A stretch of 42,173 bases of DNA from an uncultured Bacilli bacterium. Lineage in GTDB: Bacteria > Bacillota_I > Bacilli_A > RF39 > UBA660. The notes beneath the pieces were generated by a model. The model did no database searches. It was not told the DNA's origin and was given only the letters and a program-made list of their open reading frames with translations. The DNA is taken from positions 1 through 42,173 of the forward strand of contig CALVSW010000003.1 of the NCBI GenBank assembly GCA_944359625.1, in the 5' to 3' direction. The translations under genes and the position numbers were made by a program. Within the stretch, counting starts at the first letter, position 1. The number at the start of each line of letters is the position of its first letter. Shown in pieces: positions 33,393 through 40,684 of this stretch.

Positions 33393-33722
33393 ATGAAAAA
33401 ATATGAAACAGTCAAAAGAAAAGATGAATTTAGTGACATTATAAATAATGGACATTACGTAAAAAATAAGTATTTTGTTCTTTATAAAAAAAAATCTAAT
33501 AATAAAATTCCTTTGTTTGGCATAGCAATTAGTAATAATATTGGTAATGCAGTTATAAGAAATAAATTAAAAAGAAGAGTTCGTCATCTTATATCTCAAA
33601 ATAAAAATTTATTTCAAAATAGTTATAAATATATTATAATGATAAGGAAGTTGGCAAGTGATATTGACTTTAAAAATTTGTCAGAAGAATTTGTTGATTT
33701 ATTAAAAAAGGAGAATAAATGA
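33393..33722 (+). CDS. rnpA: Ribonuclease P protein component
   Basis: RnpA is the protein cofactor of RNase P, which matures the tRNA 5' end. The 109-residue basic protein has the VKRKDEFSDII start, the FGIAISNNIGNAVIRNKLKRRVR segment with the RNR-type motif RNKLKRRVR, and the C-terminal IIMIRKLASDIDF. An AGGAG ribosome site lies nine bases before the ATG. A nine-A run near 33485-33493 codes for three Lys. The stop is TGA and overlaps the yidC ATG. Confidence 0.96.
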   Translation: MKKYETVKRKDEFSDIINNGHYVKNKYFVLYKKKSNNKIPLFGIAISNNIGNAVIRNKLKRRVRHLISQNKNLFQNSYKYIIMIRKLASDIDFKNLSEEFVDLLKKENK

Positions 33723-34657
33723 AATTTAAAAAAGCAAAAGTATTAATTCTATTATGTGCTGTGATATTATTAACTGGATGTACTAAATATATCAAAAGTG
33801 ATAATAATAAACCGGTAATATATGAAACAACAGGTCAAAATTTAACAGCTAATATATTATGTAAGCCAGTAACAGAAGAGTTATATAATTTATATAAAGA
33901 AAATGAAGATAAGTTATCAACACCTTTAGATGAATTACCAGCTTGTGATAATTTTAAACCAACAGATTTAGAATATCAAAGTTTATGGGAAAGTATATTT
34001 GTAAAACCCTTGGCATGGTTAATATTGTCTTTAGGTAAGATTGTAAAAAATTATGGAATTGCCGTAATATTGATTAGTTTAGTTATCAGATGTTTATTAA
34101 TACCTTTATCTAGAAAAACTATGATGCAATCTGAAAATATAAAAAAAGCAACACCTGAACTAAATAAAATAGAAAAAAAATATGCCAATAAGACTGATAA
34201 TGATTCATTAATGGCTAAAAGTCAAGAAACTATGTTAGTTTATAAAAAATATAATATTAATCCAGTATCTGGTTGTTTAACATCCTTTATTCAATTACCA
34301 TTATTTTTTGGTTTTTTAGAAGCAATAAATCGTGTTCCTGCTATATTTGAAGGTAATCTTTGGGGAATGCATTTGGGAATGACACCAATGGTTGCTTTAA
34401 GTCAAGGTAATTATATTTATGTTTTTCTATTATTATTGATTATTGGTTCAACGTATGCATCTTTTAAATTTAGTATGCAAAGTCAAACTGCAAATGAAGC
34501 CATGAATCAAATGAAAATGACTATGACTTTTATGATTGTTATAATATCAATAGCCTCATTAAGTCTTCCAACTGCAATAGCATTATATTGGGTAGTTAAT
34601 AATGTATTTGCTGTTGTACAAAATATAGTTATTGCCAAAATAAATGGAAGAAGGTAG
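33719..34657 (+). CDS. yidC: Membrane protein insertase YidC/SpoIIIJ (lipoprotein)
   Basis: YidC/Oxa1-type insertases place proteins in the membrane, and the Bacillus SpoIIIJ form is also needed for SigmaG activity in the forespore. The 312-residue protein begins with a lipoprotein signal ending LLTGC (lipobox Cys about residue 21). The five-helix core follows. The first helix carries the hydrophilic-groove arginine in ISLVIRCLLIPLS. The cytoplasmic hairpin is charged, and later helices include LPLFFGFLEAI and ALYWVVNNVFAVVQ. It overlaps rnpA by 4 bp (ATGA) and is followed by jag, the SpoIIIJ-associated gene. Confidence 0.96.
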   Translation: MKFKKAKVLILLCAVILLTGCTKYIKSDNNKPVIYETTGQNLTANILCKPVTEELYNLYKENEDKLSTPLDELPACDNFKPTDLEYQSLWESIFVKPLAWLILSLGKIVKNYGIAVILISLVIRCLLIPLSRKTMMQSENIKKATPELNKIEKKYANKTDNDSLMAKSQETMLVYKKYNINPVSGCLTSFIQLPLFFGFLEAINRVPAIFEGNLWGMHLGMTPMVALSQGNYIYVFLLLLIIGSTYASFKFSMQSQTANEAMNQMKMTMTFMIVIISIASLSLPTAIALYWVVNNVFAVVQNIVIAKINGRR

Positions 34658-34666
34658 TTGTAATAT

Positions 34667-35287
34667 ATGAAGTATGAAGTATTTAGTGGTTCTAATATTG
34701 AAGAAATAAAAAAAGAAGCATTAGAAAAATTAAATTTAAATGAAAGTGAAGTTATCTTTGTTATAGATAATTATAGTAAAAAGGGTTTATTAAAAAAAGA
34801 AAATTATCAATTAAAAGTATATAAATTAACTGATATTGTAGTGTATATAAAAGAATTTATTCAAGAATTGTTAACTAAAATGGGAGTTAAGATTAATTCT
34901 TTTATAGATAATAGTAAAGATAATCAAATAAATTTAACTATTAATTCTGATAAAGATGCTCTTTTAATAGGTAAAGAAGGTAAAAATCTTAAAGCTTTAG
35001 AGTTAGTAGTAAAACAACATATTCATAACTTAATTAATAGTTATCCATATTTAATTTTAAATGTTGGTAACTATAATGAAAGACATGAATTATATTTACA
35101 AAATTTAGCTAAAAAAATTGCTAATGAAGTAAAAAAAACTAGGCAAGAAGTTATAATGGACAATATGAATTCTTATGAAAGAAGAATAGTTCATAACGCT
35201 TTAGCTAACATAAAAGGCGTAACAACAATTTCTGAGGGCGAGGAGCCTAATAGACATATAATTGTCAAACCAAATGCTGAAAAGTAA
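34667..35287 (+). CDS. jag: RNA-binding protein Jag/KhpB
   Basis: Jag (KhpB, EloR) is an RNA-binding regulator of cell elongation and division in Firmicutes, usually acting with KhpA. The 206-residue protein has all three parts: a Jag_N domain at the start (MKYEVFSGSNIEEIKKEALEK), a KH domain with the GKEGKN loop near residue 104, and the R3H domain NSYERRIVHNAL near residues 168-179. The ribosome site AAGG is rather far from the ATG, so translation may be coupled to yidC. The 3' end contributes one arm of a terminator. Confidence 0.95.
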   Translation: MKYEVFSGSNIEEIKKEALEKLNLNESEVIFVIDNYSKKGLLKKENYQLKVYKLTDIVVYIKEFIQELLTKMGVKINSFIDNSKDNQINLTINSDKDALLIGKEGKNLKALELVVKQHIHNLINSYPYLILNVGNYNERHELYLQNLAKKIANEVKKTRQEVIMDNMNSYERRIVHNALANIKGVTTISEGEEPNRHIIVKPNAEK

Positions 35288-35303
35288 AACATTTGGTTTT
35301 TTT
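35267..35303 (+). terminator. Intrinsic terminator of rpmH-rnpA-yidC-jag
   Basis: A 10-bp stem (35267-35276 with 35290-35299), whose 5' arm is coding sequence of jag and whose loop holds the stop codon, is followed by seven T. Confidence 0.85.
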
Positions 35304-35326
35304 AATGAGATAATATAATTAATATA

Positions 35327-35335
35327 TGGTATAAT
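35327..35335 (+). promoter_or_regulatory. Extended -10 promoter of mnmE-mnmG-rsmG
   Basis: TGGTATAAT lies 24 bp before the mnmE ATG, downstream of the jag terminator; no good -35 is visible. AAGGAGGG follows as ribosome site. Confidence 0.6.
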
Positions 35336-35359
35336 ACAAAATGCATTAAGGAGGGTCAC

Positions 35360-36715
35360 ATGGAAGATACAATAGTGGCAATATCTACCGCAATTGGATT
35401 AGGGGCTATATCTATAATAAGATTAAGTGGTCCTGATGCCATTAAGATAGCTGATAAGATTTTTAAAGGAAAAGATTTAACCAAAGTAGCTTCACACACT
35501 ATAAATTATGGTCATATATATGATGGTGAAAAAATAGTTGATGAGGTTTTAGTTTCAGTAATGTTAGCACCCAAAACTTACACGACTGAAGATATTGTAG
35601 AAATTAATACCCATGGAGGAGTATCTGCTACCAATAAAGTGTTAGAATTGTGTTTATTAAATGGTGCAAGATTAGCAACTCAAGGTGAATTTACTAAAAG
35701 AGCATTTTTGGCTGGCCGTATTGATTTAACTCAAGCAGAAGCTGTTCAAGATATAATAACATCTGCAACTGATAAATCTCTTTCATTATTTGTAAATCAG
35801 TTAACTGGTAGCTTAAAAAAATTGATTATTAAACTTCGTAAAGATATTGTTAGTATTTTAGCTAATATTGAAGTTAATATTGATTATCCAGAATATGAAG
35901 ACGCTCCTAAGATTACGATTGCAAGTTTAAAAGAATTACTATATCCTGTAAAAAATAAACTTAATGACTTAATAAAAGAATCTAAAAATGCCAAAATTAT
36001 TAAAGATGGAATAAATATAGCAATAATAGGTCGTCCAAATGTCGGTAAATCAAGTTTATTAAATAAGTTATTAGAAGAAGAAAAAGCAATTGTAACCGAT
36101 ATTGCTGGAACAACTAGAGATTTAGTTGAGGGAAGTATAATTTTTAAAGGAATAAAGCTAAATTTTATTGATACGGCTGGTATTAGAGAATCTAAAGATA
36201 TAGTAGAGAATATTGGAATTAAAAAAAGTCTAGATTCAGTATCTCAATCTAATTTAGTTATTTTAGTTCTTAATAATAATGAAGATTTAACTTCTGATGA
36301 TCATAAATTATTAGATATTATTAAAGATAAAACTCATATTGTTTTTGTAAATAAAAATGATTTACCAGCAAAATTAAATATAGAATCGTTAAAAGAATAT
36401 AATATTTGTTATGGAAATACTATTAATGATAATGGAATAGATGAATTAAAAAATAAAATAGAGGATTTATTTAATTTAGAACAAATAAAACCATTAGATA
36501 ATATCTATTTAACTAATTCTAGACAAAATGCATTAATAAAATTGGCAATTAAAGAAATAGATCATGCTTTAAAAAGTTTAGATGAAGAAATACCAATAGA
36601 TTTAGTTGAAATAGATATAAAAAATGCATGGAATTATTTAGGAGAAATAATTGGAGCAACTTATAAAGAAGAATTAATAGATGAATTATTTAGTAATTTT
36701 TGTTTAGGAAAGTAG
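35360..36715 (+). CDS. mnmE: tRNA modification GTPase MnmE
   Basis: MnmE with MnmG builds the 5-carboxymethylaminomethyl group on U34 of certain tRNAs. The 451-residue protein has the N-terminal folate-binding domain (DTIVAISTAIGLGAISIIRLSG, split over two strands) and a helical domain. An inserted G domain carries GRPNVGKSSLLN, DIAGTTRD, DTAGIRES and NKND. The C-terminus is FCLGK, with the conserved Cys. The order mnmE-mnmG-rsmG is typical of the origin region. Confidence 0.98.
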   Translation: MEDTIVAISTAIGLGAISIIRLSGPDAIKIADKIFKGKDLTKVASHTINYGHIYDGEKIVDEVLVSVMLAPKTYTTEDIVEINTHGGVSATNKVLELCLLNGARLATQGEFTKRAFLAGRIDLTQAEAVQDIITSATDKSLSLFVNQLTGSLKKLIIKLRKDIVSILANIEVNIDYPEYEDAPKITIASLKELLYPVKNKLNDLIKESKNAKIIKDGINIAIIGRPNVGKSSLLNKLLEEEKAIVTDIAGTTRDLVEGSIIFKGIKLNFIDTAGIRESKDIVENIGIKKSLDSVSQSNLVILVLNNNEDLTSDDHKLLDIIKDKTHIVFVNKNDLPAKLNIESLKEYNICYGNTINDNGIDELKNKIEDLFNLEQIKPLDNIYLTNSRQNALIKLAIKEIDHALKSLDEEIPIDLVEIDIKNAWNYLGEIIGATYKEELIDELFSNFCLGK

Positions 36716-36725
36716 GTGAAATAAA

Positions 36726-38588
36726 ATGTATTATGATGTTATAGTAGTTGGTGGTGGTCATGCTGGATGTGAAGCTTCATATATTTCAGCATATAAAGGA
36801 CATAAAACAGCTCTTATTACAATGAATATTAAAAATATTGCTGATATGCCTTGTAATCCTTCAATTGGCGGAACAGCCAAAGGAATTATAGTACGTGAAA
36901 TAGATGCTTTAGGTGGAATAATGGGTCAGATAGCAGATAGAGCTCATTTCCAAATAAAAATGTTAAATACTAGTAAGGGCCCAGCAGTTCAAGCATTAAG
37001 AGCACAGGCTGATAAAGTAGTATATCCTAAAGAAATGTTAAAAAAATTAAGTTCAACACCAAACTTAGATATAATTGAAGGAATGGTAAATGACATAATA
37101 ATTGAAGATAATGTAATAAAAGGTGTAATCTTAGAAGATGGTACAAGATATTTATGTCAGGCTTTAATATTAACAACAGGTACATATTTAAAGGCTAATA
37201 TTCTTTATGGTGATAAAAAAGAAATTAGTGGACCCCATGGTGAAAGAAGTTCTTTATATTTAAGTGGACATTTAAAAGAATATGGTTTTAAATTACAACG
37301 ATTAAAAACAGGTACTCCTCAAAGGATCGAAGCTTCTTCGATTGATTTTTCTAAAATGCAAGAAGAATTAGGAGATAATAAGTACTGGACTTTTTCCCAT
37401 GATTATCCCCCTTCATATGATGTAAATAATCAACAAAAGTGTTATTTATTATATACAACAGCAGAAACTAAAAAAATAATTGAAGATAATTTATCTAAAT
37501 CAAGTATGTATGGTGGTTATGTTGAAGGTATTGGACCAAGATATTGCCCATCTATTGAAGATAAAATAGTTCGTTTTAGTGATAAACCAAGACATCAACT
37601 ATTTTTAGAACCAGAATCTTTATATTATAATGATTGGTATTTACAAGGATTTTCTACCTCTATGCCTCATGATATTCAAGAAAAGATGGTTCATAGTCTA
37701 CCAGGATTAGAACATGCTAAGATAAATAAATATGCTTATGCAATTGAATATGATGCGATAGATCCATTACAAATTAAACCCTCTTTAGAATCTAAAATAA
37801 TAAATAATATATATACTGCAGGCCAAATAAATGGTACAAGCGGATACGAAGAAGCTGCAGCTCAAGGTTTAATAGCAGGTATCAATGCTAGTTTAAAAAT
37901 AGAAAATAAAGAACCTTTAATTTTAAAACGAAGTGATGCTTACATTGGTGTCTTAATAGATGATTTGGTTACTAAAGGCACTAATGAACCTTATAGAATG
38001 TTAACTTCACGTGCAGAATATCGTTTAGTACTTCGTCATGATAATGCTGATTTAAGACTTCGCAAAATTGGCTATCAAGTTGGTACAATTAGTAAAAAAC
38101 AATATGAAAATCTTTTAAATAAAGAAAAAGATATTACTAGTTTATTAAATTTTCTTAAAGAAAATAAGTTAAAAATCACTTTAAGTATAAGTGAAGTCTT
38201 TGAAGAAAATGGTAAAGACGTTCCTAAAATATCTATGAGTTATTATGATTTATTAAAAAGACCTGAAATCAATATGGAATTTCTTAATAAGTTAGTAAAT
38301 TTTGATTACCCTTTAGAAGTGCAAACAGAAGTTGAAATCCAGATTAAATATGAAGGGTATATCGCTAAAACTTATAAAGAAATTCATAAGATGTTGAAAT
38401 TAGAAGCTAAAAAAATTCCTCAAAATATTGATTATGATAAAATTAAGAATCTTGCAACTGAAGCACGTCAGAAATTAAAATTGATACGTCCTATATCTAT
38501 TGGTCAAGCTTCAAGAATAAGTGGAGTAAATCCTGCAGATATATCTATTTTAGCTATATATTTAAAAAAGGAATATAACAATGACTGA
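36726..38588 (+). CDS. mnmG: tRNA U34 carboxymethylaminomethyl synthase MnmG
   Basis: MnmG is the FAD and NADH-dependent partner of MnmE. The 620-residue protein starts with the FAD dinucleotide motif VVGGGHAGCEAS and continues with MPCNPSIGGTAKG, the substrate loop SKGPAVQALRAQADK, and RLKTGTPQRI. A second motif, GQINGTSGYEEAAAQG, completes the FAD site. The C-terminal helical domain (ASRISGVNPADISILAIYL) contacts MnmE. It starts 10 bp after mnmE and overlaps rsmG by 8 bp, so the three genes form one operon. Confidence 0.98.
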   Translation: MYYDVIVVGGGHAGCEASYISAYKGHKTALITMNIKNIADMPCNPSIGGTAKGIIVREIDALGGIMGQIADRAHFQIKMLNTSKGPAVQALRAQADKVVYPKEMLKKLSSTPNLDIIEGMVNDIIIEDNVIKGVILEDGTRYLCQALILTTGTYLKANILYGDKKEISGPHGERSSLYLSGHLKEYGFKLQRLKTGTPQRIEASSIDFSKMQEELGDNKYWTFSHDYPPSYDVNNQQKCYLLYTTAETKKIIEDNLSKSSMYGGYVEGIGPRYCPSIEDKIVRFSDKPRHQLFLEPESLYYNDWYLQGFSTSMPHDIQEKMVHSLPGLEHAKINKYAYAIEYDAIDPLQIKPSLESKIINNIYTAGQINGTSGYEEAAAQGLIAGINASLKIENKEPLILKRSDAYIGVLIDDLVTKGTNEPYRMLTSRAEYRLVLRHDNADLRLRKIGYQVGTISKKQYENLLNKEKDITSLLNFLKENKLKITLSISEVFEENGKDVPKISMSYYDLLKRPEINMEFLNKLVNFDYPLEVQTEVEIQIKYEGYIAKTYKEIHKMLKLEAKKIPQNIDYDKIKNLATEARQKLKLIRPISIGQASRISGVNPADISILAIYLKKEYNND

Positions 38589-39285
38589 ACAAGAATTTAT
38601 TAGTTTAGTAAAGACTAATTTAGGTTTATCTTTAGATGATATTAAGTTAAATTTATTAGAAATTTATTGTAATTACTTAATTGAATATAATAAAAATGTT
38701 AATCTAACTGCTATTAAAGATAAAAAAGATATATACTTAAAGCATTTTTATGACTCTTTGACACTTGTTAAAGTTACTGATTTAAATCAAGTAAATAATC
38801 TTTTAGATATTGGAACAGGTGCAGGATTTCCAGGAATGGTTTTAAAGATTATTTTTCCTCATTTAAAAGTTACTTTATTAGATTCAAATAATAAAAAAAT
38901 AAAATTTTTAAAAAGTTTATCTCAAAAATTAGGTATAGAAGTAAATTTAATAAACGATAGGGCAGAAATTTATGCAAAAAAACATTTAGAAGAGTTCGAT
39001 ATAGTTACAAGTCGTGCAGTTGCCGAATTACCTATTTTAATAGAGTTATCTATTCCTTATTTAAAAAAACATGGTCTTTTTATAGCTTTAAAGTCTAAAG
39101 TTAATCAAGAATTAGATGCAAGTAAAAAAATAATTAAAGATATAAAATGTAATATGGAAAAGGTTTATAACTTTAACTTACCAATTTTAAATCATGAGCG
39201 TACTATAGTTGTTATCAAAAAGTGTGAAAAAACGCCAAAAAAGTATCCTCGAAATTATTCTGAAATTTTAAAAGATATTAAATAA
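38581..39285 (+). CDS. rsmG: 16S rRNA m7G527 methyltransferase RsmG
   Basis: RsmG (GidB) methylates guanine 527 of 16S rRNA; loss gives low-level streptomycin resistance in many bacteria. The 234-residue protein has NVNLTAIKDKKDIYLKHFYDSL at the N-terminus, motif I LLDIGTGAGFPGMVLK, DSNNKKIKFL and the VTSRAVAELPILIEL segment. It overlaps mnmG by 8 bp and ends in a terminator. The next gene is noc, as in Bacillus. Confidence 0.97.
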   Translation: MTEQEFISLVKTNLGLSLDDIKLNLLEIYCNYLIEYNKNVNLTAIKDKKDIYLKHFYDSLTLVKVTDLNQVNNLLDIGTGAGFPGMVLKIIFPHLKVTLLDSNNKKIKFLKSLSQKLGIEVNLINDRAEIYAKKHLEEFDIVTSRAVAELPILIELSIPYLKKHGLFIALKSKVNQELDASKKIIKDIKCNMEKVYNFNLPILNHERTIVVIKKCEKTPKKYPRNYSEILKDIK

Positions 39286-39296
39286 TGTCTTTTTTT
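39270..39296 (+). terminator. Intrinsic terminator overlapping the rsmG stop
   Basis: A 10-bp stem with one G-U pair (39270-39279 with 39284-39293) runs into seven T; the 5' arm and loop are the last codons and stop of rsmG. Confidence 0.7.
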
Positions 39297-39310
39297 AAAT
39301 GAAAATTAAG

Positions 39311-39339
39311 TTGCAAAAAAGGAAATAATAAGGTATCAT
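39311..39339 (+). promoter_or_regulatory. Promoter of noc
   Basis: TTGCAA, exactly 17 bp and TATCAT lie between the rsmG terminator and the noc ribosome site AAAGGGGATG. Confidence 0.6.
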
Positions 39340-39370
39340 TATATTGTATTAAAATAAAGGGGATGTAATT

Positions 39371-40654
39371 ATGCAGATGGAATCACAAGTCTTACAAGTA
39401 AATATTGACGATATTATACCTAACCGCTTTCAACCGAGATTAGCCTTTGATGAACAAGGGCTAAAAGAACTAGCAGCATCGATAAAAGAACACGGAATTA
39501 TTCAGCCACTTGTTTTGCGTAAACTTGGTAGTAAGTATGAAATAATTGCTGGTGAACGAAGATATAAGGCTGCTACAATGGCTGGTTTAACAACGGTCCC
39601 TGCTGTAATTTCTAATATAGATGATAATTCTTCTGCTGAAGTTGCTTTAGTAGAGAATATTCAAAGAAGAGATTTAACTCCAATTGAAGAAGCTAAAAGT
39701 TATAAAAATTTATTAGATAAAGGTTATTTAACCCAAGAACAATTAGCTAAAAAGATGGGTATATCACAATCTTCAATAGCCAATAAATTACGTTTATTAA
39801 ATTTAGCAAATGAAGTTCAACAAGCATTATTAGAAGGAAAAATTTCTGAAAGACATGCTCGTGCTTTATTAACTTTAGATACTGCTGAAGAACAAGTAGA
39901 ATGGTTAAACAAAATTATTAATAATAGATTGACAGTAAGACAATTAGATCAAGAATTAAAAAAAGCAAAAGAAAAGAAAGAAGAAAGTACAATTCCTATT
40001 GTTAATATAAATCCTAATATTGATGATATTAAACAAAAAGCTTTTGATATTAATTCTAATAATAAGAAAAATATACCTAATATGATGGTTCCAGATGATG
40101 TTTTAACTGATTATAGTGAGTTATCAACATCGACAAGTAGTAATCCACAACCAACTTTTATCGACTCAACTCCTTTGGATGCTATTCCACAACCTGAAAA
40201 TAATAAGTTTTTTGCTAATATCGATGATATAGTAGGTAATGATGATAATAAGTTTGAAACTTTAAATCAAGATATCGTTGCATCTCAACCTAAAAAAGAT
40301 TTAGAGATTTTTGGTGCTGATAATAATACTTCTACTAATACTACATTTAATACTGATTATGAAACTTTAGATATAAATGATAATAACTCTATTGAGTTAA
40401 AACCAAATAACAAATTTTTTACTGCAGCACCTAAAAAAGAAGAAAATGATATTTCTTCTGCAACTACAACTGAATTTGATCCAATGCAACTTGTTGGCGC
40501 TACGTCTTCAAGCTTAGGTGAAAATGAAGAACCTTTTGCTGCAAGTCAAATAAAAGATTTAATAAGTAAATTACAAACTCAAGGTATTACAATAAACTAT
40601 AATGAATCTGATAATGGCAGTTCATATCAAATAGTAATAAATATTGAAAAATAA
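39371..40654 (+). CDS. noc: Nucleoid occlusion protein Noc (ParB-CTPase family)
   Basis: Noc is a ParB-like CTPase clamp that spreads from its DNA sites and keeps the division septum off the nucleoid. The N-terminal CTP-binding part has NRFQPR, GERRYKAA (residues 61-68) and ENIQRRD (95-101); a helix-turn-helix follows (about 119-142). Specificity positions read Gln133, Lys139, Asn144 and Arg161, close to the Noc set Gln-Lys-Lys-Arg and unlike ParB. The C-terminal dimerisation region (about 391-427) also looks Noc-like. Two oddities: the N-terminal amphipathic membrane helix of Bacillus Noc is absent, and an Asn/Asp-rich disordered linker of about 190 residues makes the protein 427 residues against about 283. 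No soj-spo0J follows. Confidence 0.87.
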   Translation: MQMESQVLQVNIDDIIPNRFQPRLAFDEQGLKELAASIKEHGIIQPLVLRKLGSKYEIIAGERRYKAATMAGLTTVPAVISNIDDNSSAEVALVENIQRRDLTPIEEAKSYKNLLDKGYLTQEQLAKKMGISQSSIANKLRLLNLANEVQQALLEGKISERHARALLTLDTAEEQVEWLNKIINNRLTVRQLDQELKKAKEKKEESTIPIVNINPNIDDIKQKAFDINSNNKKNIPNMMVPDDVLTDYSELSTSTSSNPQPTFIDSTPLDAIPQPENNKFFANIDDIVGNDDNKFETLNQDIVASQPKKDLEIFGADNNTSTNTTFNTDYETLDINDNNSIELKPNNKFFTAAPKKEENDISSATTTEFDPMQLVGATSSSLGENEEPFAASQIKDLISKLQTQGITINYNESDNGSSYQIVINIEK

Positions 40655-40656
40655 CT

Positions 40657-40684
40657 AACTACTGAATAGTAGTTTCTTTTTTTT
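40657..40684 (+). terminator. Intrinsic terminator of noc
   Basis: Stem AACTACT / AGTAGTT (40657-40663 with 40668-40674), loop GAAT, then a T-rich tail. It lies inside the last codons of the convergent penicillin-binding protein gene. Confidence 0.8.

Noticed and set aside
33485-33493. Nine-A run in rnpA as a programmed slippage site
   Set aside because: It codes for three Lys inside a conserved essential domain, and a truncated RnpA would have no known use. It serves as a base-rate warning for the dnaX run.
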